Assembly: GCA_964036045.1 (NCBI GenBank)
Contig: OZ038392.1
Location: 19,544,612-19,608,611 of the forward strand
Direction: 5' to 3'
Source: Eutreptiella sp. 'Long Island Sound 2002'
Taxonomy: Eukaryota > Euglenozoa > Euglenophyceae > Eutreptiales > Eutreptiaceae
DNA length: 64,000 nucleotides
A program made the translations under genes and the position numbers. The notes beneath the pieces are model-generated. The model had not been told where the DNA came from. It did no database searches and was given only the letters and a program-made list of their open reading frames with translations. Shown piece by piece: positions 10,111 through 19,511 of this stretch. Position 1 is the stretch's first letter, and every line of letters begins with the position of its first letter.

Positions 10111-11848
10111 GGACGACGCCTCACTCCCGTCTTCTCAAATTCAGGTTTTAGTTCAGGTCCATCTGGACTACTGTTTTACAGGAAAGGGGTGGCGGCAGGG
10201 CGCCGAACACCTCCTCATAGGCTAGTACCAGTTTCTTCAGTCGGGGGTCAAGGTTAAGACTCTCGATTTTCTGCAGGAAATCCTCCTCAGCATGGAGGTT
10301 GCTCTTACCATGCTATTTCTTTTTCTGCCGATCAGAAGTTTCGGCAGGTACTGAACCATCGTCCCACTCAGGGGGACATTGCTGCCCATAGTGCAGAGAA
10401 TACACGAGGGGTATCTCAGGGTCAGGCAGCGTGTAGGAATCATCGTCCTCCTCAGACCAGATGGAGGATTTCCAGGTCTTTCTGAAGTATTGTAGCCGCT
10501 CTTGGCGCTCAATACCTTCGGCCTTCAGGTACAACAGCCGTTGGAGTTCCTGAGTGTCATGCTCAGACAGTGGCATGTTATTGCAAGCAGGCCGCGCTAG
10601 AGCATCAGGACTCTTGGCCACGGGTTCACCTGAGTGCATATGCTGCATGTGCAGCACCGGTTTCCCAACAGGGGAAGTAGGTTCTGAGGTTGACTCTAGA
10701 TCTACCTCCTGCAGCAACAGCTGGGACAGGAAGGCACTGTGTTTTAGTTCAACGGGATCAACAGGAGGGTTAGTGCTGGCGATCTCTGACAGTAGGTCGT
10801 CAGCATCCTCCTTTACAGCTGCAGGTTCCAAATAGTCATCGGGAGATTCAAACCCTGTAAGTGTGGCAGATAGGTGCTCAGGAGATCGTTTTTTGAGATC
10901 AGAAAGGGTAAGGCCACGATTTTCGGCCATGACCTCTTTCAGTAGCACCTGATCCAGATCACACAGGGGTACAGGATTGAGGGATCCATCGACAATGGAT
11001 AAGAAACTGGCCCACTCAGGGGCCTGCATAGCTGTGTCTGAGTCCTCAGGCACATAAATGGGACCGTCGGGAAGTTGCACTCTTCCGACGGTCATTCGGT
11101 CTAGCATACGGCGCCAATAAGCGCGTTCACCTGGGCAACCCCAGTCAGGGGTGCACATGACGACCCTTCCTCCCTCATAAGTGATTTCCGTTAGAACATT
11201 CGCCAGCAGGGAGAAGGGAGGGTTAGCATACGCTACGCCCATTGCTTTCCTGAAGAAACGGAAAGCGTTGTTCAAATGTTTCGAGCAATACAACTGCATG
11301 TTGTGCTGTTGTTGGCTCGCGAACAATTCCACCTGGTTCTCATCCAGGGTTACCTGGAGGGCCGCCAGTCCATTTTCAAGAACGTGACAGACCAATGGGT
11401 AGTTTTCAGTACGATAGTTAGTCTTGGCTGCGTAGCGCAGCCCAGACTCTCTTCGTCCTGACAGCTCCAAAGGTACGGAGAAGAGTCCACTGCCAAAGTT
11501 GCAGTGCAGAGAATAGGGGCGCTGGAGAGACAGCATTTTTACCTGGGGGTTTCTTCGCAGGAAGTCAGTACGAATGACGATGTCAAAGGCGGCAGTGTGC
11601 AACACTCTGCAGTTTTGAGTCACAGCCTCGTCACCCAGACAAATAGTCACATCGACTCCCCCCAAGGAATGGATGGTACGCCCATCCCGTACTCTTGTGG
11701 CCACTGTCTTAGTTTTCCTGAAAGGCTTTAGCAGGCGCCGGGCCACTATAGAAAGTGTTGCGCCGTTGTCGAGCACCGCTTGACCTACTTGATCTCCAAT
11801 TTTCACGAGGATCCAGAAAACCAAGTCCTCCTCTTCGGAGCCGCCCCC
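10111..11848 (-). pseudogene. Element A protease and protease-RT linker
   Basis: From 11848 the minus frame reads directly on from the gag stop (TAG 11849-11851) with no Met before the protease. The retropepsin motif is VLDNGATLSIV, whereas element B has VLDTGATISIV. The catalytic DTG triad has therefore become DNG, which would be expected to impair the enzyme. A later RTDFLRRNP segment matches the GTDFF region of B. A TAG at 10313-10315 ends the long frame, but homology continues in frame (KSNLHAEEDF ... EVFGALPPPLSC) to the RT N terminus at the hAT junction. The linker of more than 400 residues is shared with B and has no domain I recognise. Confidence 0.7.
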
Positions 11849-13108
11849 CTACTTCTCAGCGGGGAATTTGACATCCACCCCTGCAGCCATGAGTGACTTG
11901 GCCATCCAGGCCAGTCGCCGCTTCTTGGAGTATTTCCCCTTAGGGGAGGTGTTATCCCCCTCTGGGCGCTTCTTGGGGTCACCCTCGGCAGGAGAGGGAG
12001 AATTAGCGGGCGCTGATGGGCGCCTCTAGGGGCTTGGGATTCCACCTTTGCCACCCCCCTTGCCACCTCCTTTACCACCTTTATCCCCATTCTGGGGAGT
12101 TCTGGTGGGTGTTTGGGCCTTCTGGCGTTCAGCCTCCTGCCGTTTGTGTTTGTCACCTTCTCGTTTCTCTATGTGACATTCGTCCTCGTAGTGACGACGT
12201 TTGCCACAGTAACCACAGGTGATGGTACACCTGAAATGGTCCTGATGGGTCACAGCTTTTCCATCTTTAGTGTGCTGTTGTCGTTTCATCTGCAGCATAC
12301 AACTACTGCGGTGGTCGCAGTCAGGGGCATGACAAGGTCCCCCCCTGTCATTGACAGCTTTACAGAGGAACAGAGGGGGTGTACCTGCTTCGGGTTTAAC
12401 CTCATTCATGGCACGCAGATTACCCCTTCCTTTACCTCCACCCTGGTTGGCGTTAGTGGGATTTTTAGGCCCTTTCCCTTCGCCACGCTCGGGGGTAGGG
12501 GTACCACCTCGACCCAGGTGTTTCCTGAGGAATTTCTCCATATTGGAGTCATTCTCCCTCTCAAGGGCTAACTCGATTAGCAGGTCCACCAGGTCGTCCT
12601 ACGTGTGAGTCCGACTCTTTCTGGCAGAGGTAGTGCGGCAATCGTGCCACGTACGTGCAGGTATCTTACTCATGAGCGATAGGTCGGGCTCTGTGGCTCC
12701 AAAGGAACCCACGTTCATCCGTGAAAACAGATACTCTCGGTCACACATGTATTCAGAGACTCGCGCAGCGGAAGGAAACTCAGGGAGCATAGGTAGCTCC
12801 TCTATCTGTGTGCGCACACTGAGGTCAGTCTCATAGACCGGGAAGGTTTTCTCCAGTCTTTGGAGCACCTCGGCCCATGTCAAACAGGTTTTCACAATCT
12901 GCTTCACCTGTTTTTGCCAAAATTTCTTTTGCATGAGCCCTTCAACAGTGAACATTTCGTGGCCACATCCACATGGGATTGGCCAGTCAGCAAAAGAAAC
13001 TCAGCTAATTGTTCTGCCCATTTGGGCAGATTTTTCGGGTCGAACTCCGGCAATTCCAGCCGGATGTTCGCCCGGGCAATAGGTCTGCCACTCTTCCCAC
13101 CCCCTGGG
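11849..13108 (-). pseudogene. Element A gag, C-terminal two thirds, broken
   Basis: This is similar to the gag of element B: LPEFDPKNLPKWAEQLAEFL and LTGQSHVDV, then WAEVLQRLEKTFPVYETDLSVRT, then a zinc knuckle of CX2CX4HX4C form (CGYCGKRRHYEDEC) in a Gly/Lys-rich tail. Gag coats and packages element RNA. Lesions are a frameshift near 12930-12955, a TAG at 12599-12601 and a TAG at 12026-12028. The natural end appears to be PAEK-TAG at 11849-11851, matching PAEF-TGA in B. At 13108 the frame is interrupted by element B. Confidence 0.75.
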
Positions 13109-13113
13109 GTTAG
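13109..13113. repeat. Target-site duplication of element B, left copy
   Basis: GTTAG here is repeated at 24491-24495, just outside the two LTRs. An alternative reading is a 4-bp duplication TTAG with LTRs one base longer. Confidence 0.85.
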
Positions 13114-13911
13114 AGTAAGAAAAAGTGCTTTTCCAATGCTTTGGGACATACTCTAGTTGTATTAGAGATGCACTGAGCATCCATGCATTTTTATCTTAGT
13201 ATTGGTCCCACCACAACTGGTGATAACACATTTTGACCTATGGAACCAAACACCCAATCAGGATATGGAGTGGACCCCTTAATCCCCTTTCAATGTGAAG
13301 TAAAACATCCTTTCCTGAGTTGACTGAGCACTGACATACCTAAGGTAGAGCCTATGGATTTATCTATGTTTTTCCATGAATTCTTAGCTATCCTAGTGGT
13401 ATGCACCCTAGGGGGCTGGGCACCTCTTTTTGAGAGGTCCTGGGTTCAATTCCTGGTCAGCCTAGCTAAGTAGGAAGATCCCATGTGACATGGCAGTGAC
13501 CTCATCGCCACATACCATGCCACCTCAGCACATATGGGACCCAAAACAAAGAGTGCACATCTCCTGAGATGGCACTATGGAGAGAGAGTGACCCTGAGGC
13601 AGTTTTCTAAGTCTTTTCCAAAAACATTTCAGCTATCTTTGTGAATATGCATTCATTTGTGACCTGAGTTGCAGTTTCTGTGAATATCCAGCCATCTTTC
13701 ACTGTTTACACTGCAGCCCTTCAAGCTTTGATCCTGAATCCTCTTCTCTTTGCATACTATTGGCTTGGGCTATCCTGGAGTGACTTGGAGTGACTGTATT
13801 TCATCAAAACCAAAGCTTTTCATCTCCAAAAACAAGCAGCAGGAATCCCTACACCAACAGCAAGCAGCAGGAGAGGCAAAACACAGTGCTGAAAACACTA
13901 TAAACTTTTCT
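13114..13911 (+). repeat. Element B 5' LTR
   Basis: This 798-bp direct repeat starts AGTAAGAAAAAG and ends AAACTTTTCT, giving AG...CT ends instead of the usual TG...CA. It is identical in length to the copy at 23693-24490 and differs at only about six sites. A TATA-like CTATAAAC lies near its end. A tRNA-like segment lies in the middle. The LTR should carry the element promoter and polyadenylation signals, but neither was demonstrated. Confidence 0.85.
13388..13463 (+). other. tRNA-Lys-like segment with B-box, in the 5' LTR
   Basis: GGTTCAATTCC (13443-13453) fits the Pol III B-box consensus. Just upstream, ACCTC (13422-13426) and GAGGT (13434-13438) form a 5-bp stem around a 7-base loop TTTTTGA, laid out like an anticodon arm with anticodon TTT. 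The following T-arm folds only with wobbles, and no acceptor stem forms. It is best read as a degraded tRNA or SINE head captured in the LTR. It is repeated at 23967-24042. Confidence 0.5.
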
Positions 13912-13923
13912 GGTAGCAAGAGG
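13911..13923 (+). promoter_or_regulatory. Candidate primer-binding site of element B
   Basis: TGGTAGCAAGAGG at the LTR junction resembles the TGGTAGCAGAGG complement of an initiator-Met tRNA 3' end, with one extra A. TGG pairs with the tRNA CCA end. The extra base leaves this uncertain. Confidence 0.45.
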
Positions 13924-14011
13924 CAGCCTGTCTCTGCGCACCGGCAGCAACCCCGTGCCGTACATCCAGTGCGCCGAGTACGGGCAAACATAAGCAGAAG
14001 GGTGAAAGAAG

Positions 14012-16513
14012 ATGGATCCAGGAAAGGAGGACGCTGACGTGAAGACAGCGCCAGCGCCTGAGGCACCGGCAAGGCCGGCACCTGGCGCTGTACCTTCGGC
14101 GGAGCCCTTACATGGGCCAGTGGATGCGGCTGAGGACTCCCTGGATGGCCTCCAGACGGCCTTCGGGGCCCTGTCGGTCGAAGAAGTGGTCTCTCAGCCT
14201 CAGCCTGTGAAGAGGAAGAGAGAGAACGAGAGCGAGAAGGATGCTGGAGAAGGAGCAGACGAAGGAGAGGAACAAGGGCAAGACCCGACGCAGTACCCTA
14301 CCTTCGAAGGCGCACCAAGCGCTTCTGGCCTCCACGCATCACCCTCTCCTTTAACCACCACACTCCCAGCCGCTGCAACATCCACTTCCTCAACCAACCC
14401 GTCTATGGCAGAGGGCACAGGCTTTACTGGCATGCCTCCCTACCCCGCCTATGGTATGGGCCCACCTACCACTGCGCTCCATGAGGCAACTACTGCCAGT
14501 GAGCCTGTGGCTTCCAGCGCTGCACCGCGATGGTATGCAGCTGATTATCCCCATCCACTACACGCTACTGGAACCTATGTGGATGTTTCTGGGTATGCTC
14601 CTCGGTATGCACCTGGGTATGCACCCTTTAGTGGGTTGAGGAGAGGACCCGAATCTCTGGGTGGCAGGAGTAGAGGATCGGGAAGATCCTCCAACAGGTC
14701 CCTGACGCGGTCGGAGATCAACGAGGTGCTCCGAGGAGCCACTTCAAAAATCGTGGGCGACCTCACACAAGAAATCCGTGAGAAGCTGGAGCCCCTGATG
14801 ATCCCGTCCCAAGCGTCCCCTACTACGGTGGGAATGTCACCCCACCGAGTACAGGCTAACCACCTGGCGGCAGGGTTGACAAATACCCTGGGGAGCCTGA
14901 GGAGCAGACCGATGCTGACGCCTGCAGCTATTCCGAGAAGTCCCTTCGTGCCGAGAACGGCCCAGCCGCCCTACAGCCACGTGACGAACTCGACGAGGGC
15001 CGAGCTGGATCAGCTGGGGCTGACAGCCCTAAGGGCAATGATGGATGTGGAGCCTTATGGCTCCAGTGATCTAGGCGGAGACCCCTCCGATGACGAGCCG
15101 CCGTCGATGGATTCTTCTTCGCCCTCAGATGACGAGGACCCTGAGGACCCCGAGGACCCCAAGGGTAAGAAGAAGAAGAAGAAGAAGAAGAAGACCCGAC
15201 GCCCTGAAGGACGCCGAGCTCAGGAGGCGAAGGCTATTGCCACCTCCAAGATAGTGGTGAACCTGCCTGATTTCACAGGCAAGGACCTCAGCGAGTTCGC
15301 TGAGAACTTTGGCCGGTTCCTACGACTGACCGGCCAAACCCACGCGAGTGGGCGAGTGAAGTGCGATCTGCTCCTGCAGTGCTGCAAGACCAAGTACCCG
15401 GAGAAGCAGGTCAGGCAGATCGTAACTAACTCCGCCACCTTTGCCGACGTGTTGCTTGCCCTGGAGAGGCAGTACCCAACCTACGAAGCCGACCTCTCCA
15501 TCAGGGCCGAGATCCAGAACCTGCCCGTGCTGCCCAACAACCCCAAACCTGGCAGGGTCTCCGAGCTGTTGGCTGACCTGGATCACTGGGCTGGACGACT
15601 GACGCCCGGTTCCTACAGCAGCGACGACCTGCTGTTCTGGTTGTGCGCCAAGCTCCCCCGAGAGCTATGGGACGAGTGCCGTTTGACGGCTGAGCGCAAG
15701 GCTAGATCCCTCCGCTACGAGGATCTATGCGTGCTGCTCCTGGAGATGGCGCTGGAGAAGGAGAGCGACCAGCACTTGAACAACTACCGTCCTGGTGGTG
15801 GAGGTTCTGGGGGCAAAGGGTACCAAGGGTCCCGACCTGGGCAGGGGACTACCCCCAAACACGCCCACGCCCGTCTAATGGAGAACGTGAAGGAGCTATT
15901 CTGGTGTGATGCCAGAGACGAGCAGGGCCACCTGCAGCACGCCTCTGACTGCGAGCAGCGAGACTGCTTCGTCGTCCAGGGGAAGCAGCAGGAGAAGAAC
16001 ACCGGCGCCAAAGCGAAGCTGCCGGATCATTACCGCTGCACCATCACGTGTGCGTTCTGCGGTAAGCGGAAGCACTACGAGGATGAGTGCTACCATAAGC
16101 AACGCCTATCGGCGAAGCTTAAGGGGGAAGATCCTGGCAAAGGCTCAGGCAAAGGTGGAGGCAAGGCCAAAGGCAACGACTGCGGCAAGGGCAAGTCGAA
16201 AGGACGTGGTCAAGGTGGTCAAGACAAGGGTCAAGGTGGACGAGGAGGAGGCGCTAACCGCCAGCCCGACAACAAGAACAAGGACAAGAACGGAGGCAAC
16301 CCCAACCCTAATCCAGGGGGGAACTCCGAGCCTTCTGGAGGGCAGTCTGGACCTACCACACGCTCACAGACGCAGGCCCAGCAAGAACAAGGAGCCAAGC
16401 GTGAGCATGAAGGTGGTGACGACGGCAACGCTAAGAAGAGGAGCCGTTTCATGAGGATGGCCCGCAAGTTGCGGAACAAGGGGTTCGAGGTGACCTGTCC
16501 CGCGGAGTTCTGA
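14012..16513 (+). CDS. gag: Element B Gag polyprotein
   Basis: An 833-residue frame starts at ATG 14012, about 100 bases past the 5' LTR. The N-terminal third is Pro/Ser/Ala-rich with GYAPRYAPGYAP-type repeats (about 190-200). An acidic stretch is followed by a run of nine lysines (about 388-396). The Gag core follows (VVNLPDFTGKDLSEFAENFG to about residue 590). A CX2CX4HX4C zinc knuckle (CAFCGKRKHYEDEC) lies near 680, before a Gly/Lys/Gln-rich tail. Gag would form the particle, and the knuckle binds RNA. It ends PAEF-TGA. The next codon is CAG and the frame stays open into the protease. No internal stop is present. Confidence 0.85.
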   Translation: MDPGKEDADVKTAPAPEAPARPAPGAVPSAEPLHGPVDAAEDSLDGLQTAFGALSVEEVVSQPQPVKRKRENESEKDAGEGADEGEEQGQDPTQYPTFEGAPSASGLHASPSPLTTTLPAAATSTSSTNPSMAEGTGFTGMPPYPAYGMGPPTTALHEATTASEPVASSAAPRWYAADYPHPLHATGTYVDVSGYAPRYAPGYAPFSGLRRGPESLGGRSRGSGRSSNRSLTRSEINEVLRGATSKIVGDLTQEIREKLEPLMIPSQASPTTVGMSPHRVQANHLAAGLTNTLGSLRSRPMLTPAAIPRSPFVPRTAQPPYSHVTNSTRAELDQLGLTALRAMMDVEPYGSSDLGGDPSDDEPPSMDSSSPSDDEDPEDPEDPKGKKKKKKKKKTRRPEGRRAQEAKAIATSKIVVNLPDFTGKDLSEFAENFGRFLRLTGQTHASGRVKCDLLLQCCKTKYPEKQVRQIVTNSATFADVLLALERQYPTYEADLSIRAEIQNLPVLPNNPKPGRVSELLADLDHWAGRLTPGSYSSDDLLFWLCAKLPRELWDECRLTAERKARSLRYEDLCVLLLEMALEKESDQHLNNYRPGGGGSGGKGYQGSRPGQGTTPKHAHARLMENVKELFWCDARDEQGHLQHASDCEQRDCFVVQGKQQEKNTGAKAKLPDHYRCTITCAFCGKRKHYEDECYHKQRLSAKLKGEDPGKGSGKGGGKAKGNDCGKGKSKGRGQGGQDKGQGGRGGGANRQPDNKNKDKNGGNPNPNPGGNSEPSGGQSGPTTRSQTQAQQEQGAKREHEGGDDGNAKKRSRFMRMARKLRNKGFEVTCPAEF

Positions 16514-17047
16514 CAGGGACGCTCTGGTGGCACCCAAGACCTGGTGTTTAGGGTACGTATCCGACTAGGGGGACGTGAATACCTGGGGGTACTGGATACT
16601 GGCGCCACAATATCTATAGTGGCCAAGAAAACTTTACCTTGTGGGAGCCTGAAGAACACCATGACCACCGCCGCTATACGCATGGGGGATGGACATGTGG
16701 TGCACAGCTGCGGGGACTGTGAAGTGGAGGTACCTATGGGCTCCGGGACTATCGCCCATCGATTCTATGTGATGGACACTGATGCCTTCGACTTTGTACT
16801 GGGGACTGACTTCTTCGTGCAGCACTCCCAGATACAATCCCTGACGCTGCAAGCGCCCCACCTCCTCTACGTGGACCACGGCAGTGGCAGAAAGTCTGTG
16901 CCACTGGAGCAGTCGGAACATACCTCGAGTTACCTGAGGCTATCGAAGGAGGACCCCTCTAACATGATGGCGGCCTCCAAAACCGAGGACTATCAACTAT
17001 TGGGGGAAGTCCTAGACCAAGGTCTGAAGGAGTTGGGTTACTCTTGA
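16514..17047 (+). pseudogene. pol: Element B protease segment of pol
   Basis: This is the same frame as gag, directly after its TGA. The retropepsin motif VLDTGATISIV (DTGA at 16594-16605) is intact, and a later FVLGTDFF fits the conserved second region. There is no Met between the gag stop and DTGA, so translation must come through gag. The segment ends at an in-frame TGA (17045-17047). The matching position in element A is open, so this TGA is a lesion and not a functional boundary. Confidence 0.75.
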
Positions 17048-17428
17048 GAAGACCTCAGTGTCGAGTTGTTCGCCAGCGACAAGCAGCATGTACTGGACCT
17101 ATACTGCAGCAAGGGGAAGAACTGCAGCTACAAATTTTACTGGCCCTCTTTCGGGATGGCCTACGGGAACCCCAGGTTCAGTGAACTGGGGAAGGTGCTG
17201 ACCAAGGTGGCCTTGGAACGTTCCCGTATGGTCCTGTGTCCCCCCGATTGGGGAGCCCATGGGGGCAACGAGTACTGGCGAAACCTCCTGGACAGGCTGA
17301 CTATCAGCTCTGTTCGTTTGCCTGATGAGGCCATCTACGTGCCTCTGGGGCGCAAGACGCCTATTGGGAAGCCCGGATGGGGGAGTATGCTCAGCGTGGT
17401 GGACGGAGGTCTTACCACCATCCCCTAG
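17048..17428 (+). pseudogene. pol: Element B pol linker, between two nonsense codons
   Basis: The frame continues from the TGA to a TAG at 17426-17428. It encodes VELFASDKQHVLDLYCSK, then LCPPDWGAHGGNEYWR and VDGGLTTIP. Element A has the same blocks (VELFASQQQHNMQLYCSK; TPDWGCPGERAYWRR). At the TAG, A has Leu. No known domain is recognised. It is conserved between A and B, so it was probably functional. Confidence 0.65.
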
Positions 17429-18515
17429 GAGGACATGGACCCGACTCTGGTCCAGGCCATACAACGTGAAAGCGATGGACTCGCCTTGGGTGACTTGAAG
17501 GATCGCCTACGACCTCAAGATGCTGTTGAAACTACACCCGGAGGAGATGAGTACGTCGTGACTGACACCAACGCCCCCAACTCTCCCTGCCCTGTACCTG
17601 TTCCTGATGGAGTCTCTGAGTGTGGACTATCTGAGCTACCTAGTTCTATCCACTCAGACGACGAAACTGAGCACAACGCCTTCTTCGTGCAGACCGCGGT
17701 GGAGGAAGTGGAGAACGCCGAGTACGTCGCCCCACTAAAACCCCTACTCTCCATGAGGGTGGAAGACCCCGTGGATGACGAGCTGGACCCTCCATCCAGG
17801 CTCAGGGAGTATGTGGATTCCAAGAGGAAGATGGTGGCGAAAAAGCTATGCTACGCGAAGCCTACCCGCAGCTCATGGCCACTGAAGCAAGGACGTATGG
17901 GAGACCTATCCAAATTGAAGGAGGACCTCGAACAGAAGATCACCACCTGGCAAGGGCAGGTTGATCTCAAGCTCATGGAGAGCGTGTGGGGCGCCCATGT
18001 GAGGACCCCAGAGGAGGACGACCTCTCGGAGGAATGTGTATTTGAACCCCCTCGAGCTTGCCTATGTTGCCATCGTCCACCGGAGATGGTTGAACAAGAC
18101 CTTCTATATGCCTACCAAGGGCTGAAGGATACTACCGCGGGCGAAGAGTCGGTGGAGGACCACCTCCCGACGTCTATTCAAGGGGCAAGCAACTTACACT
18201 CTGACGAGGACATGGAGGACAAGATCAAGATATTGGACCCGCGGGTACAGAAGCTTATCAGGACCTATCTGGAGGTGTTCGGAGAACTACCCCCTCCAGC
18301 CTCATGCGACAAGCTGGTACAGATGGACCTCAAGCTGAAACCCGAGTTCATGGGTCATAAGATTCGGAGGAGACCCTATCCAGCTCCTAAAGAGCAGGGC
18401 AACGAAATCGAGCGACAGATACAAGAATGTATCGACGTTGGCCTAGTCCTGGAGTACAAGGACGGGGACTACCCCCTACACTGCAGCCCCTGTTTCCTGG
18501 TGGCTAAACCTTGGG
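17429..18515 (+). pseudogene. pol: Element B pol linker and RT N terminus, ending in a frameshift
   Basis: The same frame continues after the TAG. An acidic linker (LSELPSSIHSDDETEHN and later EVFGELPPPASCDK) leads to the RT start KIRRRPYPAPKEQGNEIERQIQEC and HCSPCFLVAKP. At about 18512 an extra T shifts the frame: the encoded GSTARRLVVDYRELNKK continues in the next frame. The original frame ends at TGA 18539-18541. Confidence 0.75.
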
Positions 18516-19511
18516 TCTACAGCCAGACGGCTGGTAGTTGACTATCGAGAGCTGAACAAGAAGACGCTGAACCACTCAGGGTCCATTCCCAATATGGAGT
18601 CTACCCTGGAGAAGATAGCCTCCTGTCGCTACAAGACCAAGATGGACAAGCGAAGTGGATTCTGGCAAGTGGACCTGACGCCCAACGCGCAGGAACTACT
18701 GGCCTTCATCACCCCTCAGGGGAGGGTATTCAAGTGGAAGGTCATGCCGTTTGGCGTGGCTAACGCACCCGCTCTTTTCCAAGAGCTGATGAACAAGATC
18801 TTGTCCATCCTACGAAGGAGACCTAAGGTGCAGGAGCTCATATCCCGTGGTGCCCAGATGGAGGCTCACATCGACGATGTATGCCTTGGGACCAATACCC
18901 AGGAGGATCACCTAATCCTCTTGGGTGAGTTCTTTGCGGTCTGCCAGGAGAACCACACTCGACTCAAGCTGGAGAAGTGTGAGTTCATGCAGGAGACCAT
19001 GCAGTTTTTGGGGTTTGACGTAGGCTATGGGTGGTGGACCCCAGCGGCCTCTAAGGCCAAACCCCTGATGGATGCCAAGGTACGACACCAAGACCCCAAG
19101 AAAGGACTTCATGATGTACGCAGCTTCATTGGGGCGTGCAACTTCTATCGCCGCCATATCAAAAACTTCACCTATACCAGCGCCGTACTGACGGATTTGA
19201 TCAAGAAGAGTACTACTTGGCGCTGGGGCCCACAAGAGCAACAAGCATTTGACGAGCTCAAAGATAAGGTAGCCAACGCTAAATGCTTGGGCGTGCCTAG
19301 AGCACAAGGGGAGATTATCCTGGTGACCGACGCCAGCAATGTGGGCGGTGGTGGAACGTTGTTCCAATGGCAAGCACTAGAGAAGGAGGAGTTCGACTCG
19401 GCCATTTCCCAATGGGGGACGGAAGGTCTCAACCGAGATGGAACCCTCAAGCACAGCTACCCTGACGACAAGTGGGTCCTAGTACCTCTGGGCCACTGGA
19501 ACTGGAAGTGA
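18516..19511 (+). pseudogene. pol: Element B reverse transcriptase and RNase H
   Basis: In the shifted frame the RT reads NKKTLNHSGSIPNMEST, KMDKRSGFWQVDL, MPFGVANAPALFQELMN and AHIDDVCLG (about 18861-18887). The catalytic Asp pair is intact, but the usual Tyr/Phe before it is His, as in element A. RNase H follows with ILVTDASNVGGGGTLFQWQ. The segment ends at a TGA (19509-19511) where element A has a Trp codon (TGG), so this is a single G-to-A lesion. RT and RNase H convert element RNA to DNA in the particle. Confidence 0.8.

Noticed and set aside
13388-13463. A functional tRNA-Lys gene
   Set aside because: The acceptor stem does not pair and the T-arm needs wobbles. It lies within an LTR and is duplicated with it.
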